Shown here one piece after another: positions 16,565 to 25,508 of a DNA stretch of 58,881 nt (the first letter of the stretch is position 1; each line of letters starts with the position of its first letter). Location: NCBI GenBank assembly GCA_964526565.1, contig CAZGMC010000011.1:1-58881 (forward strand), given 5' to 3'. The position numbers and the translations under genes were made by a program. Below the pieces are notes generated by a model, which saw only the letters and a list, made by a program, of their open reading frames with translations, did no database searches and was not told the origin of the DNA. Origin of the DNA: CAZGMC01 sp964526565 (GTDB lineage: Bacteria; Pseudomonadota; Alphaproteobacteria; DSM-16000; Inquilinaceae).

Positions 16565-16663
16565 AAGCGCAGCAAAGCACTCCAGTCCCGGCATCGCCTG
16601 TTCAGAACGTCATGAACCGCGCTTTCGGCGCCACTGGGTTGCTTCGCTGCGTTCGCAAGGACG
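16565..16663. repeat. REPIN-like inverted pair of the dispersed repeat
   Basis: A partial direct copy at 16,565-16,586 (agcgcagcaaagcactccag) faces an inverted full copy at 16,627-16,663 (rc gcagcgaagcaacccagtgg). The two can form a large imperfect stem-loop. It lies 45 bases after yggS. Beyond it, to 16,824, I see no gene. Confidence 0.65.
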
Positions 16664-16824
16664 GTCTGGGGGGCGGAAATATTTCATCAAATCCCATGAA
16701 TATTACCAGAAGCCCAAACAGTGGACCTGCGTCCTGCGCCGTGCCATGGCATGCGCCGCGGCCGCTTCCCAGTCAAGTGGCAGGACCGCGGGGATAATCG
16801 TGCATCAACAGATCTGGCAACCGC

Positions 16825-18032
16825 CTACGGCCTGTGCCGGCCGGCATAGGATGGGCCGGCGGCGGTGGCGGCGGTGCGGTACTGGCGGGCGGCCTGGTGG
16901 TACTCGCTGGCCGAGGCGGCCGGGGTGCCGCCGGGCGCGGGAGTTGCACCGGCCGGTCCGGGCCCTGCGGCCGGCGGTGCGGCGCCGGCCAGGGCCATCA
17001 GGGCGGCATCGACGCGGCTGCTGACGCGAATCGGACCGCCCGCGCCGGACGTGCCGGACGTGCCGGACGTGCCGTGCAGCATGGCTGCAGGGGCGACAGC
17101 GGCGGCCGGCGCCGATGCGTGGGCCGGCCGGGGGGCAGCGATGGCGTGGGCCGGCGGCGTGGCGGTCGGCCCGGCCGCCGGTGCGGCGGCAGCCGCGGCG
17201 TGAGCCATTCGCGGCGCGGGCGGCGGTGCCAGGGCGATCGCGTGCGCCGGTGCGGCGGGACCCGGTGCGGCGGGACCCGGTGCGGCGGGACCCGGTGCGG
17301 CNNNNNNNNNNNNNNNNNNNNNNNNNNNNNNNNNNNNNNNNNNNNNNNNNNNNNNNNNNNNNNNNNNNNNNNNNNNNNNNNNNNNNNNNNNNNNNNNNNN
17401 NCCGGTGCGGCGGGACCCGGTGCGGCGGGACCCGGTGCGGCGGGACCCGGTGCGGCCTCCGGGGCCGCCGTCGGCGTGGCGGCAGTGGCCACCGGCGCTG
17501 CCACCGGACCGGCGGTGGCGCCGCCTTGCGCGGGAGTGGCCGCCGGCATGACCAGGCTGCCGTCGGCATTCGGTCCGGCCGCAACCTGCCCGCCCATCAG
17601 GACGGGCGGCGGTGCGGGGCCGTCGCCCGGCGGAGAAGCGTCGTCGCGACCCAGCGCCGCGGCGACCATGTGGCCACCGATGTCGTGGCCCGTCTCCTGC
17701 TCCAGCATGGCGTTGAGGGCGCTGCCGAACATGCCCAGCGGGCCGCCGTACAGGGTGCCGCCGAGAATGCGGGCGGTGCCGCCGATCTGGTCGCCGGTCA
17801 GCTCGCGGTAGGCGATGGAGACCAGCGGCAGGTGCTGCAACGGGTTGATGATGTCGACGAAGTCCCAGAACCCGAAGTCCTCGGTGGCCGCCTGCTGCGG
17901 CTGCTGGTGGGAGCGGGACTGGTGCCACGCCGCCCGCATCGGTTCGTACCGGCTCTGCCAGCGCCCCGGGTCGCTGTTGGGCCCGAAACCCGGTGGCTGC
18001 GTGCCGGCATATCCGTGGGCGCCATAAGTCAT
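16825..18032 (-). CDS. Hypothetical protein with conserved N-terminal domain and Ala/Pro-rich tail, interrupted by assembly gap
   Basis: From ATG 18032 the first 150 residues look like a conserved alphaproteobacterial domain of unknown function: FGFWDFVDIINPLQHLPLVS, IAYRELTGDQIGG, GGTLYGGPLGMFGSALNAML and EETGHDIGG-like text. The remainder is Ala/Pro-rich low complexity with AAPGP repeats and contains 100 unknown bases. Before the gap the coding frame is one frame, after it another. This shows that the gap length is only a placeholder. The C-terminus (ASEYHQAARQYRTAATA) looks conserved. Function unknown; possibly cell-surface or envelope-associated, but no signal peptide is visible. Confidence 0.6.
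17249..17456. repeat. 15-bp tandem repeat array spanning the assembly gap
   Basis: Copies of ggtgcggcgggaccc run at 17,249-17,293 with a partial copy to 17,301. They resume in phase at 17,404-17,448 with a partial copy to 17,456. The unknown bases lie exactly within this array, so the true copy number was unresolved by the assembler. On the minus strand it encodes AAPGP repeats. Confidence 0.9.
17302..17401. other. Assembly gap of exactly 100 N
   Basis: A run of 100 undetermined bases, the usual placeholder for a gap of unknown size. It disrupts the reading frame of the surrounding hypothetical gene. Confidence 0.99.
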
Positions 18033-18177
18033 GCCGCGATCCTCCCTGGCGTCGCAGGGACGCAACGCCCGTGCCACGGGAACTCCGGGCGGACCCGGCG
18101 GGATTGCCCGCCGTCCGCCCGCCCGGCCGCGGCCCGGTCCCGGCAGGAGGTGCCGCCCGGCAGACCCTGCCGGGTCG

Positions 18178-19377
18178 TTACAGCAGGTGGCCGCTGCGCC
18201 GCTTCTTGGTGTTCAGATAGAACTCGTTGTGGCCGTTGGCGGGGAACACGTGCGGCACCCGCTCCACCACCGCCACGCCGCAGCGGCCGAGCTGGTCGAC
18301 CTTCTCCGGGTTGTTGGTCATCAGCCGCACCCGGTCGAAGCCCAGCTGGCGCAGCATCTCCGCCGCCGGCAGGTAGATGCGCTCGTCGGCGTCATAGCCC
18401 AGCATCTCGTTGGCATCGACGGTGTCGAATTGGGCATCCTGCAGGCGATAGGCGCGCAGCTTGTTGATCAGGCCGATGCCGCGCCCCTCCTGCGCCAGAT
18501 AGAGCAGGACACCGGCGCCGCAGCGGCCGATCTCGGCGACGGCGCCGCGCAGCTGGGTGCCGCAGTCGCAGCGCAGCGAGCCGAGCAGGTCGCCGGTGAA
18601 GCATTCGGAATGCAGCCGCACCAGCACCGGCGCGTCGGGCGGTGGCCGGCCGATGACGATGGCCAGGTGCTCCTGGCCGCCGTCCAGCGGGCGGAAGGCG
18701 ATGACGGTGGTCGATTCGGCCCCGTCCAGCGGCACCCGCGCCTCGGCGATGCGGCGCAGGCTGCGGGCGGCGTGGATCTGGTAGTTGTCGATGTCGAAGG
18801 CGCCGACCGACAGGATGTCGTGCTCGGCGACCAGCCGGGCGGTGCCCAGCGGCCGCTCCACCGGCGCCGCCAGCACCGACGGCAGCAGCCGGGCCAGCTT
18901 GGCCAGGCCGGTGGCGGCAGTGGCGCCATCGCGGCTGTCGGGCGGGATGGCGGTGTGCCACAGCCCGGCCAGGGCGGTCGGGTCGACGACATGGGTCGGG
19001 TCGCTCAGGTCGCGGACCAGCTCGGCGGTCAGGCCCTCGCCCGGCTCCAGCCGCAGCACGCCGCGCGTCTCGCGGGTCAGACCCAGGGCAGCGGCACGCT
19101 GCATGGTGATGATCACGGCCGGCGCCAGCCGGGTCAGCCGGCGCATGCGCTCGATGCTGTCGGGCGTCGCCGATTCGCTGGCCTGGATCAGCAGGGCCGG
19201 CCCGACGTCCGGGCGGACCAGCACGAAGTCGCCGCGACGCAGGTCGCCCGAGGCGCGGTCGACGGCGCGCAGCGAGGCGCGGCGGTCGGGATACGGCCGG
19301 GCCGCGGCCGGCGTGGCGGCGCCGGCCAGGGTCGCCGCGACGGTGTCGGGAACGGCGCGATCGTTGCCGGCCGCCAT
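18178..19377 (-). CDS. ribA: GTP cyclohydrolase II with degenerate DHBP-synthase-like N-terminus
   Basis: First committed step of riboflavin synthesis: GTP to a diaminopyrimidine phosphate, formate and pyrophosphate. The C-terminal half (about 175-399) has the zinc ligands Cys259, Cys270 and Cys272 (HSECFTGDLLGSLRCDCG), AQEGRGIGLINK and MTNNPEK. The N-terminal half (35-170) resembles a DHBP synthase (RibB) domain. It lacks the acidic active-site signature, as in the fused but inactive forms common in Rhodospirillales. Start ATG 19377. It lies 20 bases downstream of a stress-type protein gene on the same strand. Confidence 0.93.
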   Translation of the reverse strand: MAAGNDRAVPDTVAATLAGAATPAAARPYPDRRASLRAVDRASGDLRRGDFVLVRPDVGPALLIQASESATPDSIERMRRLTRLAPAVIITMQRAAALGLTRETRGVLRLEPGEGLTAELVRDLSDPTHVVDPTALAGLWHTAIPPDSRDGATAATGLAKLARLLPSVLAAPVERPLGTARLVAEHDILSVGAFDIDNYQIHAARSLRRIAEARVPLDGAESTTVIAFRPLDGGQEHLAIVIGRPPPDAPVLVRLHSECFTGDLLGSLRCDCGTQLRGAVAEIGRCGAGVLLYLAQEGRGIGLINKLRAYRLQDAQFDTVDANEMLGYDADERIYLPAAEMLRQLGFDRVRLMTNNPEKVDQLGRCGVAVVERVPHVFPANGHNEFYLNTKKRRSGHLL

Positions 19378-19397
19378 GGCTGCCTCCGGAAAAGCGG

Positions 19398-19913
19398 TTA
19401 CCGCGGCCGCGCCGGCCGGCGGTGGACATGGACGTCCTCGCCGCCGTGGCGGGTCATGATGTCGGTCGCCTCCCGCTGCCGCCCGGCCGCCTCGGCCCGC
19501 ACCCAAAGCAGCACGGCGCCGCTCTCCAGGGCCCTGGCGAACTCTCCGGTGCGGCCGGTGGCGTCCATCTCGGTCAGCAGGTCGTGCACGGCCGCCCCGG
19601 CCAGGCCGGCACCGATGACGGCGGCGGCCGCGGCGCCGACCGGACCCGAGGCGACCATGATCAGCCCGGCCGCCGTGATCGGGCCGACATAGGTGATCTC
19701 CCTGGTCAATCCGGCCACGGCGCTCCTGCGGGCCTGGTGCAGCGTCTCGCTGGCCGGCAGAGGCTCGTGGGTGTCGAGCACGGAGAGATCGCCCTCCTCG
19801 AAGCCGGCCGCCAGCAGATCGTGCACGGCGGCGGCGAAGTGCGCCCGGTCGGCGAAGCGACCAACGACCTCGGTGACCGTCCCGGCCCGTGCGGGGGACT
19901 TTCCTTCGTCCAT
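19398..19913 (-). CDS. YflT/general-stress-17M-like protein with glycine-zipper membrane segment
   Basis: A 171-residue protein. Residues 14-50 (EVVGRFADRAHFAAAVHDLL, AGFEEGDLSVL) resemble the YflT/heat-induced stress domain. A central Gly/Ala-rich hydrophobic stretch (about 80-112) could insert in membrane. The C-terminal part reads LESGAVLLWVRAEAAGRQRE, the second half of the same fold in which residues bind DNA or partners unknown. It precedes ribA. Its role is probably stress-related, by family only. A paralogous-looking protein is encoded at 24,468-24,938. Confidence 0.6.
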   Translation of the reverse strand: MDEGKSPARAGTVTEVVGRFADRAHFAAAVHDLLAAGFEEGDLSVLDTHEPLPASETLHQARRSAVAGLTREITYVGPITAAGLIMVASGPVGAAAAAVIGAGLAGAAVHDLLTEMDATGRTGEFARALESGAVLLWVRAEAAGRQREATDIMTRHGGEDVHVHRRPARPR

Positions 19914-20106
19914 CGCCTTTCCTACCTGAAAGCTGTCATTCTCGCCATCGGATGGCGCCGGTGCACTCTAGCGCAGCACGGCCTGCCCGATCAGCAAGAG
20001 CCGTCACCGCGGCCGGCCATGGTTTCTCCTACGATCTCGTTGACGCAACGGCCGAAAGCAAGCATGGACCACGATGACTCGTCCGGCCGCTGCGGTCTGG
20101 CCCCGG

Positions 20107-20152
20107 TGGGGCGGGGCGACAGTGGGGCGGGGCGACAGTGGGGCGGGGCGCG
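20107..20152. repeat. 16-bp tandem repeat in leader of response regulator gene
   Basis: Units of tggggcggggcgacag occupy 20,107-20,122 and 20,123-20,138, and a partial third unit follows. They lie about 70 bases upstream of the ATG at 20,221 and outside any real gene. The 300-base spacer 19,914-20,220 otherwise shows nothing that I can name. Confidence 0.85.
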
Positions 20153-20220
20153 GGCAGCGCACGGGTGAAGGTCCGGCATCGACACGTCGCAACAGGGGCG
20201 GGGCAAGCCGCGAGGATATC

Positions 20221-20910
20221 ATGACGCCGAACAAGAAGGTTCTTCTGGTCGACGACGACGAGGCGTTGCGCGGTTCCCTGGCCGAACAGCTGCAGCTTCA
20301 CGAGGAGTTCGAGACGGCCGAAGCGGAGACTGCCGCGGCCGCCCTGGAACTGGCCAAGAACACGTATTTCGACTGCATCCTGCTGGACGTCGGCCTGCCC
20401 GACATGGACGGGCGCGACCTGTGTCGCCTGATGCGGCGCAGCGGTGTGCGCAGCCCGATCATCATGCTGACCGGGGCGGATTCGGACTCCGACGCGATCC
20501 TGGGCCTCGACAGCGGCGCCAACGACTACGTCACCAAGCCGTTCCGCCTGGGCGTGCTGCTGGCCCGGCTGCGCGCCCAGTTGCGCCAGTTCGAACAGAG
20601 CGAGGACGCCGTCTTCACCATCGGTCCGTACAGCTTCCAGCCGGCAGCCAAGCTGCTGACCGACGCGACCACCAACAGGAAGATCCGCCTGACCGAGAAG
20701 GAGACGGCGATCCTGAAGTACCTGTACCGGGTCGGCAACAAGGTGGTCGGCCGCGACACCCTGCTGGGCGAGGTCTGGGGCTACAATGCCGGCGTCACCA
20801 CCCACACGCTGGAAACCCACGTCTACCGCCTGCGCCAGAAGATCGAGCGCGACCCGTCCAGCGCCGAGCTGCTGGTGACGGAGCCGGGCGGCTATCGGCT
20901 GGTCCCTTGA
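20221..20910 (+). CDS. OmpR/PhoB-family response regulator
   Basis: A 229-residue two-component regulator. The receiver domain has the acidic pocket Asp11-Asp13 (LLVDDDEA), phospho-acceptor Asp56 (ILLDVGLPDMDG), Thr84 and Lys106 (DYVTKPF). The C-terminal winged helix-turn-helix runs from about 145 with LTEKETAILKYLYR and THTLETHVYRLRQKIE. No histidine kinase lies beside it, so it is an orphan with unknown signal. The ATG follows gaggatatc, a plausible ribosome site. Confidence 0.93.
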   Translation: MTPNKKVLLVDDDEALRGSLAEQLQLHEEFETAEAETAAAALELAKNTYFDCILLDVGLPDMDGRDLCRLMRRSGVRSPIIMLTGADSDSDAILGLDSGANDYVTKPFRLGVLLARLRAQLRQFEQSEDAVFTIGPYSFQPAAKLLTDATTNRKIRLTEKETAILKYLYRVGNKVVGRDTLLGEVWGYNAGVTTHTLETHVYRLRQKIERDPSSAELLVTEPGGYRLVP

Positions 20911-21154
20911 GGGCCAAGCCTCCGGGTGTGATGGTGGCCACTTCGCGCCGGTGGTACCGGCGTCCATACCCTTGAAGACCCGCCACCGGGCAGCGGGGAG
21001 CGGGCAGCGGATCCGGTGTGCCGCAGGGCGGTGCGGATGACAGGCGCAGACGCTGCGCGGGCCCTCGACTCCGCGAAAGCGTTGTGCCAAATTGGAAAAG
21101 GTGCAACCGTTGCGTGGACCGGTGCCAGACCGGTTTGAGGATGACCGGATCGCC

Positions 21155-21985
21155 ATGACAGCTTTGCCGGAATTCTATGTCAAGTTCTGGGGCGTGCGCG
21201 GCAGCATCGCCTGCCCGGGGCCGGGCACGGTGCGCTATGGCGGCAACACCACCTGCATCGAAATCTGCTGCGGCGCCGAGACCATCATCGTCGACGGCGG
21301 CACCGGCCTGCGCGAGCTGGGCCGCGAGCTGGCGGCAAGGACGCCGGGGCGGATCGACATCTTCCTGACCCACGCCCACTGGGATCACATCGCCGGCATC
21401 CCGTTCTTCGCGCCCTGCTACATGAAGCGGGGCGAGATCCACTTCTGGGCCGGCAGCATGCTCCCCGATCGCACGCTCAAGGGCGTGCTGATGAACCAGA
21501 TGTTGGCGCCGTTGTTCCCGGTGCCGCTGAGCATCTTCAACGGTTGCCACTACCACGACTTCGCCTGCGGCCAGACCATCGAGCCGCGGCCCGGCCTGCG
21601 GCTGCGCACCTGTCCGCTCAACCATCCCAACGGCGCCTGCGGCTATCGCGTCGACTTCGCCGGGCGGAGCGTGTGCATCATCACCGATACCGAGCACCAT
21701 ATCGGCGAACGCGACCGGGCGATCGTGGACTTCGTGCGCGGCGCCGACATCATGGTGTACGATGCCATGTACACTGATGAGGAGTATCCCCGCTACGTCA
21801 ACTGGGGGCACTCGACGTGGCAGGAGGCGGTGCGGGTGGGCGACGCGGCGGGCGTGGGAACGGTCGTGCCATTCCATCATGACCCGAGCCACGACGACGA
21901 TTTCATGGACGGGGTCGCCGCGGCGGCGCAGGCGATGCGCCCCGGTACCATCATCGCCCGCGAGGGCATGGTGCTGCGTCCGTGA
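21155..21985 (+). CDS. MBL-fold metallo-hydrolase
   Basis: A 276-residue metallo-beta-lactamase fold protein of the phosphodiesterase-like type that begins FYVKFWGVRGSIACPGPGT. The metal motif is THAHWDHIAGIPFF (H-x-H-x-D-H), followed by the later His and Asp ligands in LNHPNGACGYRV, ITDTEH and PFHHDPSHDD. Such proteins with a GVRGS start are related to cyclic-nucleotide or tRNA-processing phosphodiesterases; the substrate here is unknown. ATG 21155 gives the family N-terminus. A perfect hairpin follows the stop. Confidence 0.88.
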   Translation: MTALPEFYVKFWGVRGSIACPGPGTVRYGGNTTCIEICCGAETIIVDGGTGLRELGRELAARTPGRIDIFLTHAHWDHIAGIPFFAPCYMKRGEIHFWAGSMLPDRTLKGVLMNQMLAPLFPVPLSIFNGCHYHDFACGQTIEPRPGLRLRTCPLNHPNGACGYRVDFAGRSVCIITDTEHHIGERDRAIVDFVRGADIMVYDAMYTDEEYPRYVNWGHSTWQEAVRVGDAAGVGTVVPFHHDPSHDDDFMDGVAAAAQAMRPGTIIAREGMVLRP

Positions 21986-22019
21986 GCGGCGACAGGCCAT
22001 TACGATACCGGATCGTTTC

Positions 22020-22041
22020 GTATCCGGATCATTCCGGATAC
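22020..22041 (+). terminator. Perfect 9-base inverted repeat, possible terminator or operator
   Basis: gtatccgga (22020-22028) and tccggatac (22033-22041) pair perfectly around tcat. It lies 35 bases after the metallo-hydrolase gene and 24 bases before the next ATG. No T-run follows, so an operator is also possible. Confidence 0.45.
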
Positions 22042-22064
22042 GGGCGAGATATTTCGGGTTCGCA

Positions 22065-22985
22065 ATGACCCTGGGCAGGCGCCTGCGCCGCTGGCGCATG
22101 GGGTTGGCCACGCTGGCCGGGCGGCGGCCGCAGGGCTTCTTCATTCCGTACTGCCATGCCGCGGACGTGGACGCCGTGCAAGGCCCGTGTCAGCCCGTGG
22201 CCGATCTCTTCGCCGCCGCTGCCGCGGCCTTCGGTCAGGTCCTGGCCACGATCGATACGCATGCCGCGGCCCTTACCGCCATTGCCGAAGATGCCGCGCC
22301 GCCGGCACCGCGCTGGGGCCAGGGCTGGTTCCCCCGGCTGGACGCCGCCGCCGCCTATGCCCTGGTCCGCGAGCGGCGGCCGGCGCGCATCGTCGAGGCC
22401 GGCTCCGGCCATTCGACCCGCTTCCTGGCCCGCGCCGTCGCCGACGGCGGGCTGCAGACCCGGATCACCGCCATCGACCCGGCACCGCGGGCCGCCATCA
22501 GCTCCCTGCCGGTGCGACACATCGGCGCGACCGTGCAGGCGGCGCTGCGGCAGGACGGGCCCAACCCCTTTGCCGCGCTTGGCCCGGGCGACATCGTGTT
22601 CATAGATTCCAGCCATATCGCCATGCCCGGCACCGACGTCGACGTGCTGGTCAACCGCATCCTGCCGACGCTGCCGGCCGGGGTGCTGGTCCAGATCCAC
22701 GACATCTTCCTGCCCGACGGGTATCCGGCCGACTGGCGCTGGCGCGGCTACAACGAGCAGCTGCTGGCCGCGGCGTTGATCACCGGCGGCGGCTACCGGC
22801 CACTGTTCGCCAGCCGCTACGTCGCCACCCGCATGGCCGGCGCCGTGGCCGACAGCGTGGTCGGGCGCCTGCCGTTGTGGCCGGGCGTGCCGGAGAGCAG
22901 CCTGTGGCTGGAAAAAACGGTGCCGGCAGCCGGCCGGACGGATGGGGCGCCGCACGGCGATCGCGACGCCATCACGCGAGGTTGA
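22065..22985 (+). CDS. Class I SAM-dependent methyltransferase-like protein
   Basis: A 306-residue protein. The central part has ARIVEAGSGHSTRFLARAVA, a motif-I-like SAM-binding loop, then ITAIDPAP (motif II acidic residue region) and GDIVFIDSSHIAMPGTDV, LVQIHDIFLPDGYPADW. These are typical of the Methyltransf_24 group. ATG 22065 is chosen because upstream sequence in this frame overlaps the preceding gene. Substrate unknown. It precedes the cyclase gene by 36 bases and may share its transcript. Confidence 0.78.
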   Translation: MTLGRRLRRWRMGLATLAGRRPQGFFIPYCHAADVDAVQGPCQPVADLFAAAAAAFGQVLATIDTHAAALTAIAEDAAPPAPRWGQGWFPRLDAAAAYALVRERRPARIVEAGSGHSTRFLARAVADGGLQTRITAIDPAPRAAISSLPVRHIGATVQAALRQDGPNPFAALGPGDIVFIDSSHIAMPGTDVDVLVNRILPTLPAGVLVQIHDIFLPDGYPADWRWRGYNEQLLAAALITGGGYRPLFASRYVATRMAGAVADSVVGRLPLWPGVPESSLWLEKTVPAAGRTDGAPHGDRDAITRG

Positions 22986-23021
22986 CTGCGCATTGACCGG
23001 TGCCAGCATTAGGATGGCGGC

Positions 23022-24416
23022 ATGGAAGGCAACCTGTCGGGCATCGAGTCGATCGCGGCGGCGCCGGTGGTGCGGGGGGGGCAGCCAGGGACGGCTGCCG
23101 CCGAGCGGCTGCCGGCGCGTGTCGCCGACACGATCCGCCGTCAGGAAGAGCTGAGCGAGATCCTGATCGGCTGGGTGCAGCTCGCCGTCGTCTGCACCTT
23201 CGCGATCCTCTATGCCGCGGCGCCGCCCGCCGCCGACAGCGGCGCCACCATGTTCCGGCCGGTGCCGCTGTTCCTGGCCGGCTATTTCGGCTTCACCATC
23301 ATCCGCCTGATCCTGGGCTACCGACGGTTCATGGCGCCGTGGTTCCTGTACCTGTCGATCGTGGTCGACATGGGCCTGTTGATGGGCCTGATCTGGACCT
23401 TCCACATCCAGTACGGCCAGCCGGCGGCGTTCTACCTGAAGGCGCCAACGCTGCTCTATGTGTTCATCTTCATCGCGCTGCGGGCACTGCGCTACGACGC
23501 GCGCTACGTGATCATGACCGGTGCGGTGGCGGCGGCGTTCTGGATGGCCCTGGTGGCCTACGCCGTGTTCGGCACGGGCGATCCCGGCGACTGGATCACG
23601 CGCAACTTCATCGTCTACATGACCGGCAACCGCGTGCTGCTGGGCGCGGAGTTCGACAAGGTCATCTCCATCCTGCTGGTCACCGCCATCCTGACGGCGG
23701 CGCTGATCCGGGCCCGCCGGCTGCTCGTCGCCTCGGTGCGCGAGAGCCTGGCGGCTCAGGATCTGCGCCGCTTCTTCTCGCCGGAGATCGCCCGCGCCAT
23801 TACCGACGCCGACGTGGCCATCGCGGCCGGCCAGGGCGAGGACCGCGACGCCGCCATCCTGATGGTCGACATCCGCGGTTTCAGCGCCTATGCCGAGACG
23901 GTCCCTGCCGATGAGGTGATCCGCCAGCTCGCCGCGTACCAGACCTACATGGTGCCGGCGATCCGGCGCCATGGCGGCAGCATCGACAAGTTCCTGGGCG
24001 ATGGCATCATGGCCACCTTCGGCGCCGTGCGCCGCTCGTCCACTTTTGCGGCCGACGCGCTGCGTGCGGTGGACGACTTGCTTGCCGCGGCGCGCGCCTG
24101 GAACGAGGCACGCGCCGCCGCGGGCCTGGCGCCGCACCTGGAGGTCAATGCCGCCGTCGCCACCGGCCGCGTCGTGTTCGGCGCCGTCGGCGACGAGGAT
24201 CGGCTGGAGTACACTGTGATCGGCAGCGCGGTGAACCTGGCGGCCAAGCTGGAGAAGCACAACAAGCGGGAGGGCGTGCGCGCCCTCACCACCCGCGAGG
24301 CCTGCCGCGCCGCCCTGGACCAGGGCTATCGCCCGCCCGACGACAAGCCACACCGCCCGGCCCGGCGCCTGGAGGGCGTGGCCGGGCCGGTCGACCTGGT
24401 CGTGCTGGCCGGCTGA
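23022..24416 (+). CDS. Membrane-bound class III adenylate/guanylate cyclase
   Basis: A 464-residue protein making cyclic nucleotide at the inner membrane. Residues 45-232 hold about six hydrophobic segments (LIGWVQLAVVCTFAILY, VPLFLAGYFGF, LYLSIVVDMGLLMG, LLYVFIFIAL and others). They form an integral sensor. The cyclase domain (about 272-420) has metal Asp283 (MVDIRGFSAY) and Asp327 (IDKFLGDGIMATFG). Lys323 and Thr398 (EYTVIGSAVNLAAK) are consistent with adenine specificity. Linker LRRFFSPEIARAI is typical of this family. Signal unknown. Confidence 0.92.
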   Translation: MEGNLSGIESIAAAPVVRGGQPGTAAAERLPARVADTIRRQEELSEILIGWVQLAVVCTFAILYAAAPPAADSGATMFRPVPLFLAGYFGFTIIRLILGYRRFMAPWFLYLSIVVDMGLLMGLIWTFHIQYGQPAAFYLKAPTLLYVFIFIALRALRYDARYVIMTGAVAAAFWMALVAYAVFGTGDPGDWITRNFIVYMTGNRVLLGAEFDKVISILLVTAILTAALIRARRLLVASVRESLAAQDLRRFFSPEIARAITDADVAIAAGQGEDRDAAILMVDIRGFSAYAETVPADEVIRQLAAYQTYMVPAIRRHGGSIDKFLGDGIMATFGAVRRSSTFAADALRAVDDLLAAARAWNEARAAAGLAPHLEVNAAVATGRVVFGAVGDEDRLEYTVIGSAVNLAAKLEKHNKREGVRALTTREACRAALDQGYRPPDDKPHRPARRLEGVAGPVDLVVLAG

Positions 24417-24467
24417 GCCCGACCGCCGGAAACCGGCAGCGGCCCGGCCAGCGACCCGCGTGCCGGA

Positions 24468-24938
24468 TCAGGGAGCGGTGTGGGCGGTGCGCTCGCGCTC
24501 GGCCTCCTCGACGGAGTAGGGGGCGGCGGCACGGTCGTAGCCGGTCCAGCCCTGCTCGCGCCAGCGGCGGACGCGCCCGGCGGTATCGACCGACGGGTGG
24601 CGCTTCATGATCCCGGCGGCGCGCTCGGCCTTCTCGCCGTCGGCGCGGACGACGACCAGGTTGCCGCCGCGGCGCACGCCTTCCGTGTACTCCTCGGCCT
24701 CGCCGGGTGGCACGCCGATGCGGTTGAGGTCGTTGTACAGGCTGTCGAGATCCACGCGCCCGGTCCCGAGCGGGCCCTTCAGCTCCTGGCTGAGCTGTGC
24801 CGGCGGGGCGGATCGGGCGGCTGCGTCGCTGAGCACGATGCTCAGCTCATCGGCGCCGACGCCGGCATCGAGCAGATCCTGCGCCGCCGCGTTGGCGGCC
24901 ACGGCGTCGTCGTAAAGGGCGACGGCGGTCTTCAGCAT
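24468..24938 (-). CDS. YflT/general stress protein 17M-like protein
   Basis: A 156-residue protein beginning MLKTAVALYDDAVAANAAAQ and continuing DLLDAGVGADELSIVL, the YflT/GSP17M-type start. The middle part (YNDLNRIGVPPGEAEEYTEG, RRGGNLVVVRAD) is the second half of the fold. The C-terminal tail is charged. No enzymatic motif. It is convergent with the cyclase gene. It shares the DLLxAG…DLSVL layout with the protein at 19,398-19,913. Role inferred as stress-related. Confidence 0.65.
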   Translation of the reverse strand: MLKTAVALYDDAVAANAAAQDLLDAGVGADELSIVLSDAAARSAPPAQLSQELKGPLGTGRVDLDSLYNDLNRIGVPPGEAEEYTEGVRRGGNLVVVRADGEKAERAAGIMKRHPSVDTAGRVRRWREQGWTGYDRAAAPYSVEEAERERTAHTAP

Positions 24939-25023
24939 GGCGTGGGTCCTCCCGTCGGATCGGTTTTCGTCTGGCGACGTGCGGATGGTGGCCGGCAGTC
25001 CGGTCTCGGGGTCAGACCGGTCA

Positions 25024-25212
25024 TCAGAAGAAGACCAGCCAGACGATGACCAGCACTGCCAGCACTGCCAGCGCGATCAGGGTCGCCCGGCCGACGCTGG
25101 GCCGCGCCCGCTCCGGCTGGCGGTCATAGACACCGACCTTTTCCGGGCCGTCGTCGCCGGCCCGGCGCGTCTCCGGCGTGCGATCGCGGTCGGTCGCATT
25201 CGGGCTCTTCAT
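25024..25212 (-). CDS. Small single-pass membrane protein
   Basis: A 62-residue protein with a charged N-terminal 40 residues and one C-terminal transmembrane helix (ATLIALAVLAVLVIVWLVFF). The ATG at 25,212 is preceded by ggaggac, a good ribosome site. I do not recognise a family. It lies 85 bases downstream of the stress-protein gene on the same strand. The spacer to 25,508 shows no other gene. Confidence 0.6.
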   Translation of the reverse strand: MKSPNATDRDRTPETRRAGDDGPEKVGVYDRQPERARPSVGRATLIALAVLAVLVIVWLVFF

Positions 25213-25508
25213 GATGCTGTCCTCCCTGGAGCCTGTCGACGCCAGCGGGACGAAGCCCGCGACGCTTGACACGGCGCGGCCCCGCTCGCGCCCGAACCCA
25301 TGCAACGGCGCAGGCACCGGGAGGGTTCCGTTGAACGGCCAACGGAGTGCACGGGTCAGAGAGTCCGCACCAGGTCGACGGCAAACCGGATCGCCAGGGC
25401 CAGGGCCGACTGATATTGTTGAGGTGGTTCGGCACAAGTTGGCGCGCGGCCCGCCTGCCCAGTCGGCAGCCGGCTGCTGCACGGCTGCAGGACGTCGCAG
25501 GATACAGG

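Noticed and set aside
17249..17456. 15-bp repeats as a CRISPR or recombination array
   Set aside because: Contiguous in-frame repeats without spacers; simple tandem repeat.
22029..24353. Minus-strand open frame opposite methyltransferase and cyclase
   Set aside because: Real genes with clear motifs run on the plus strand.
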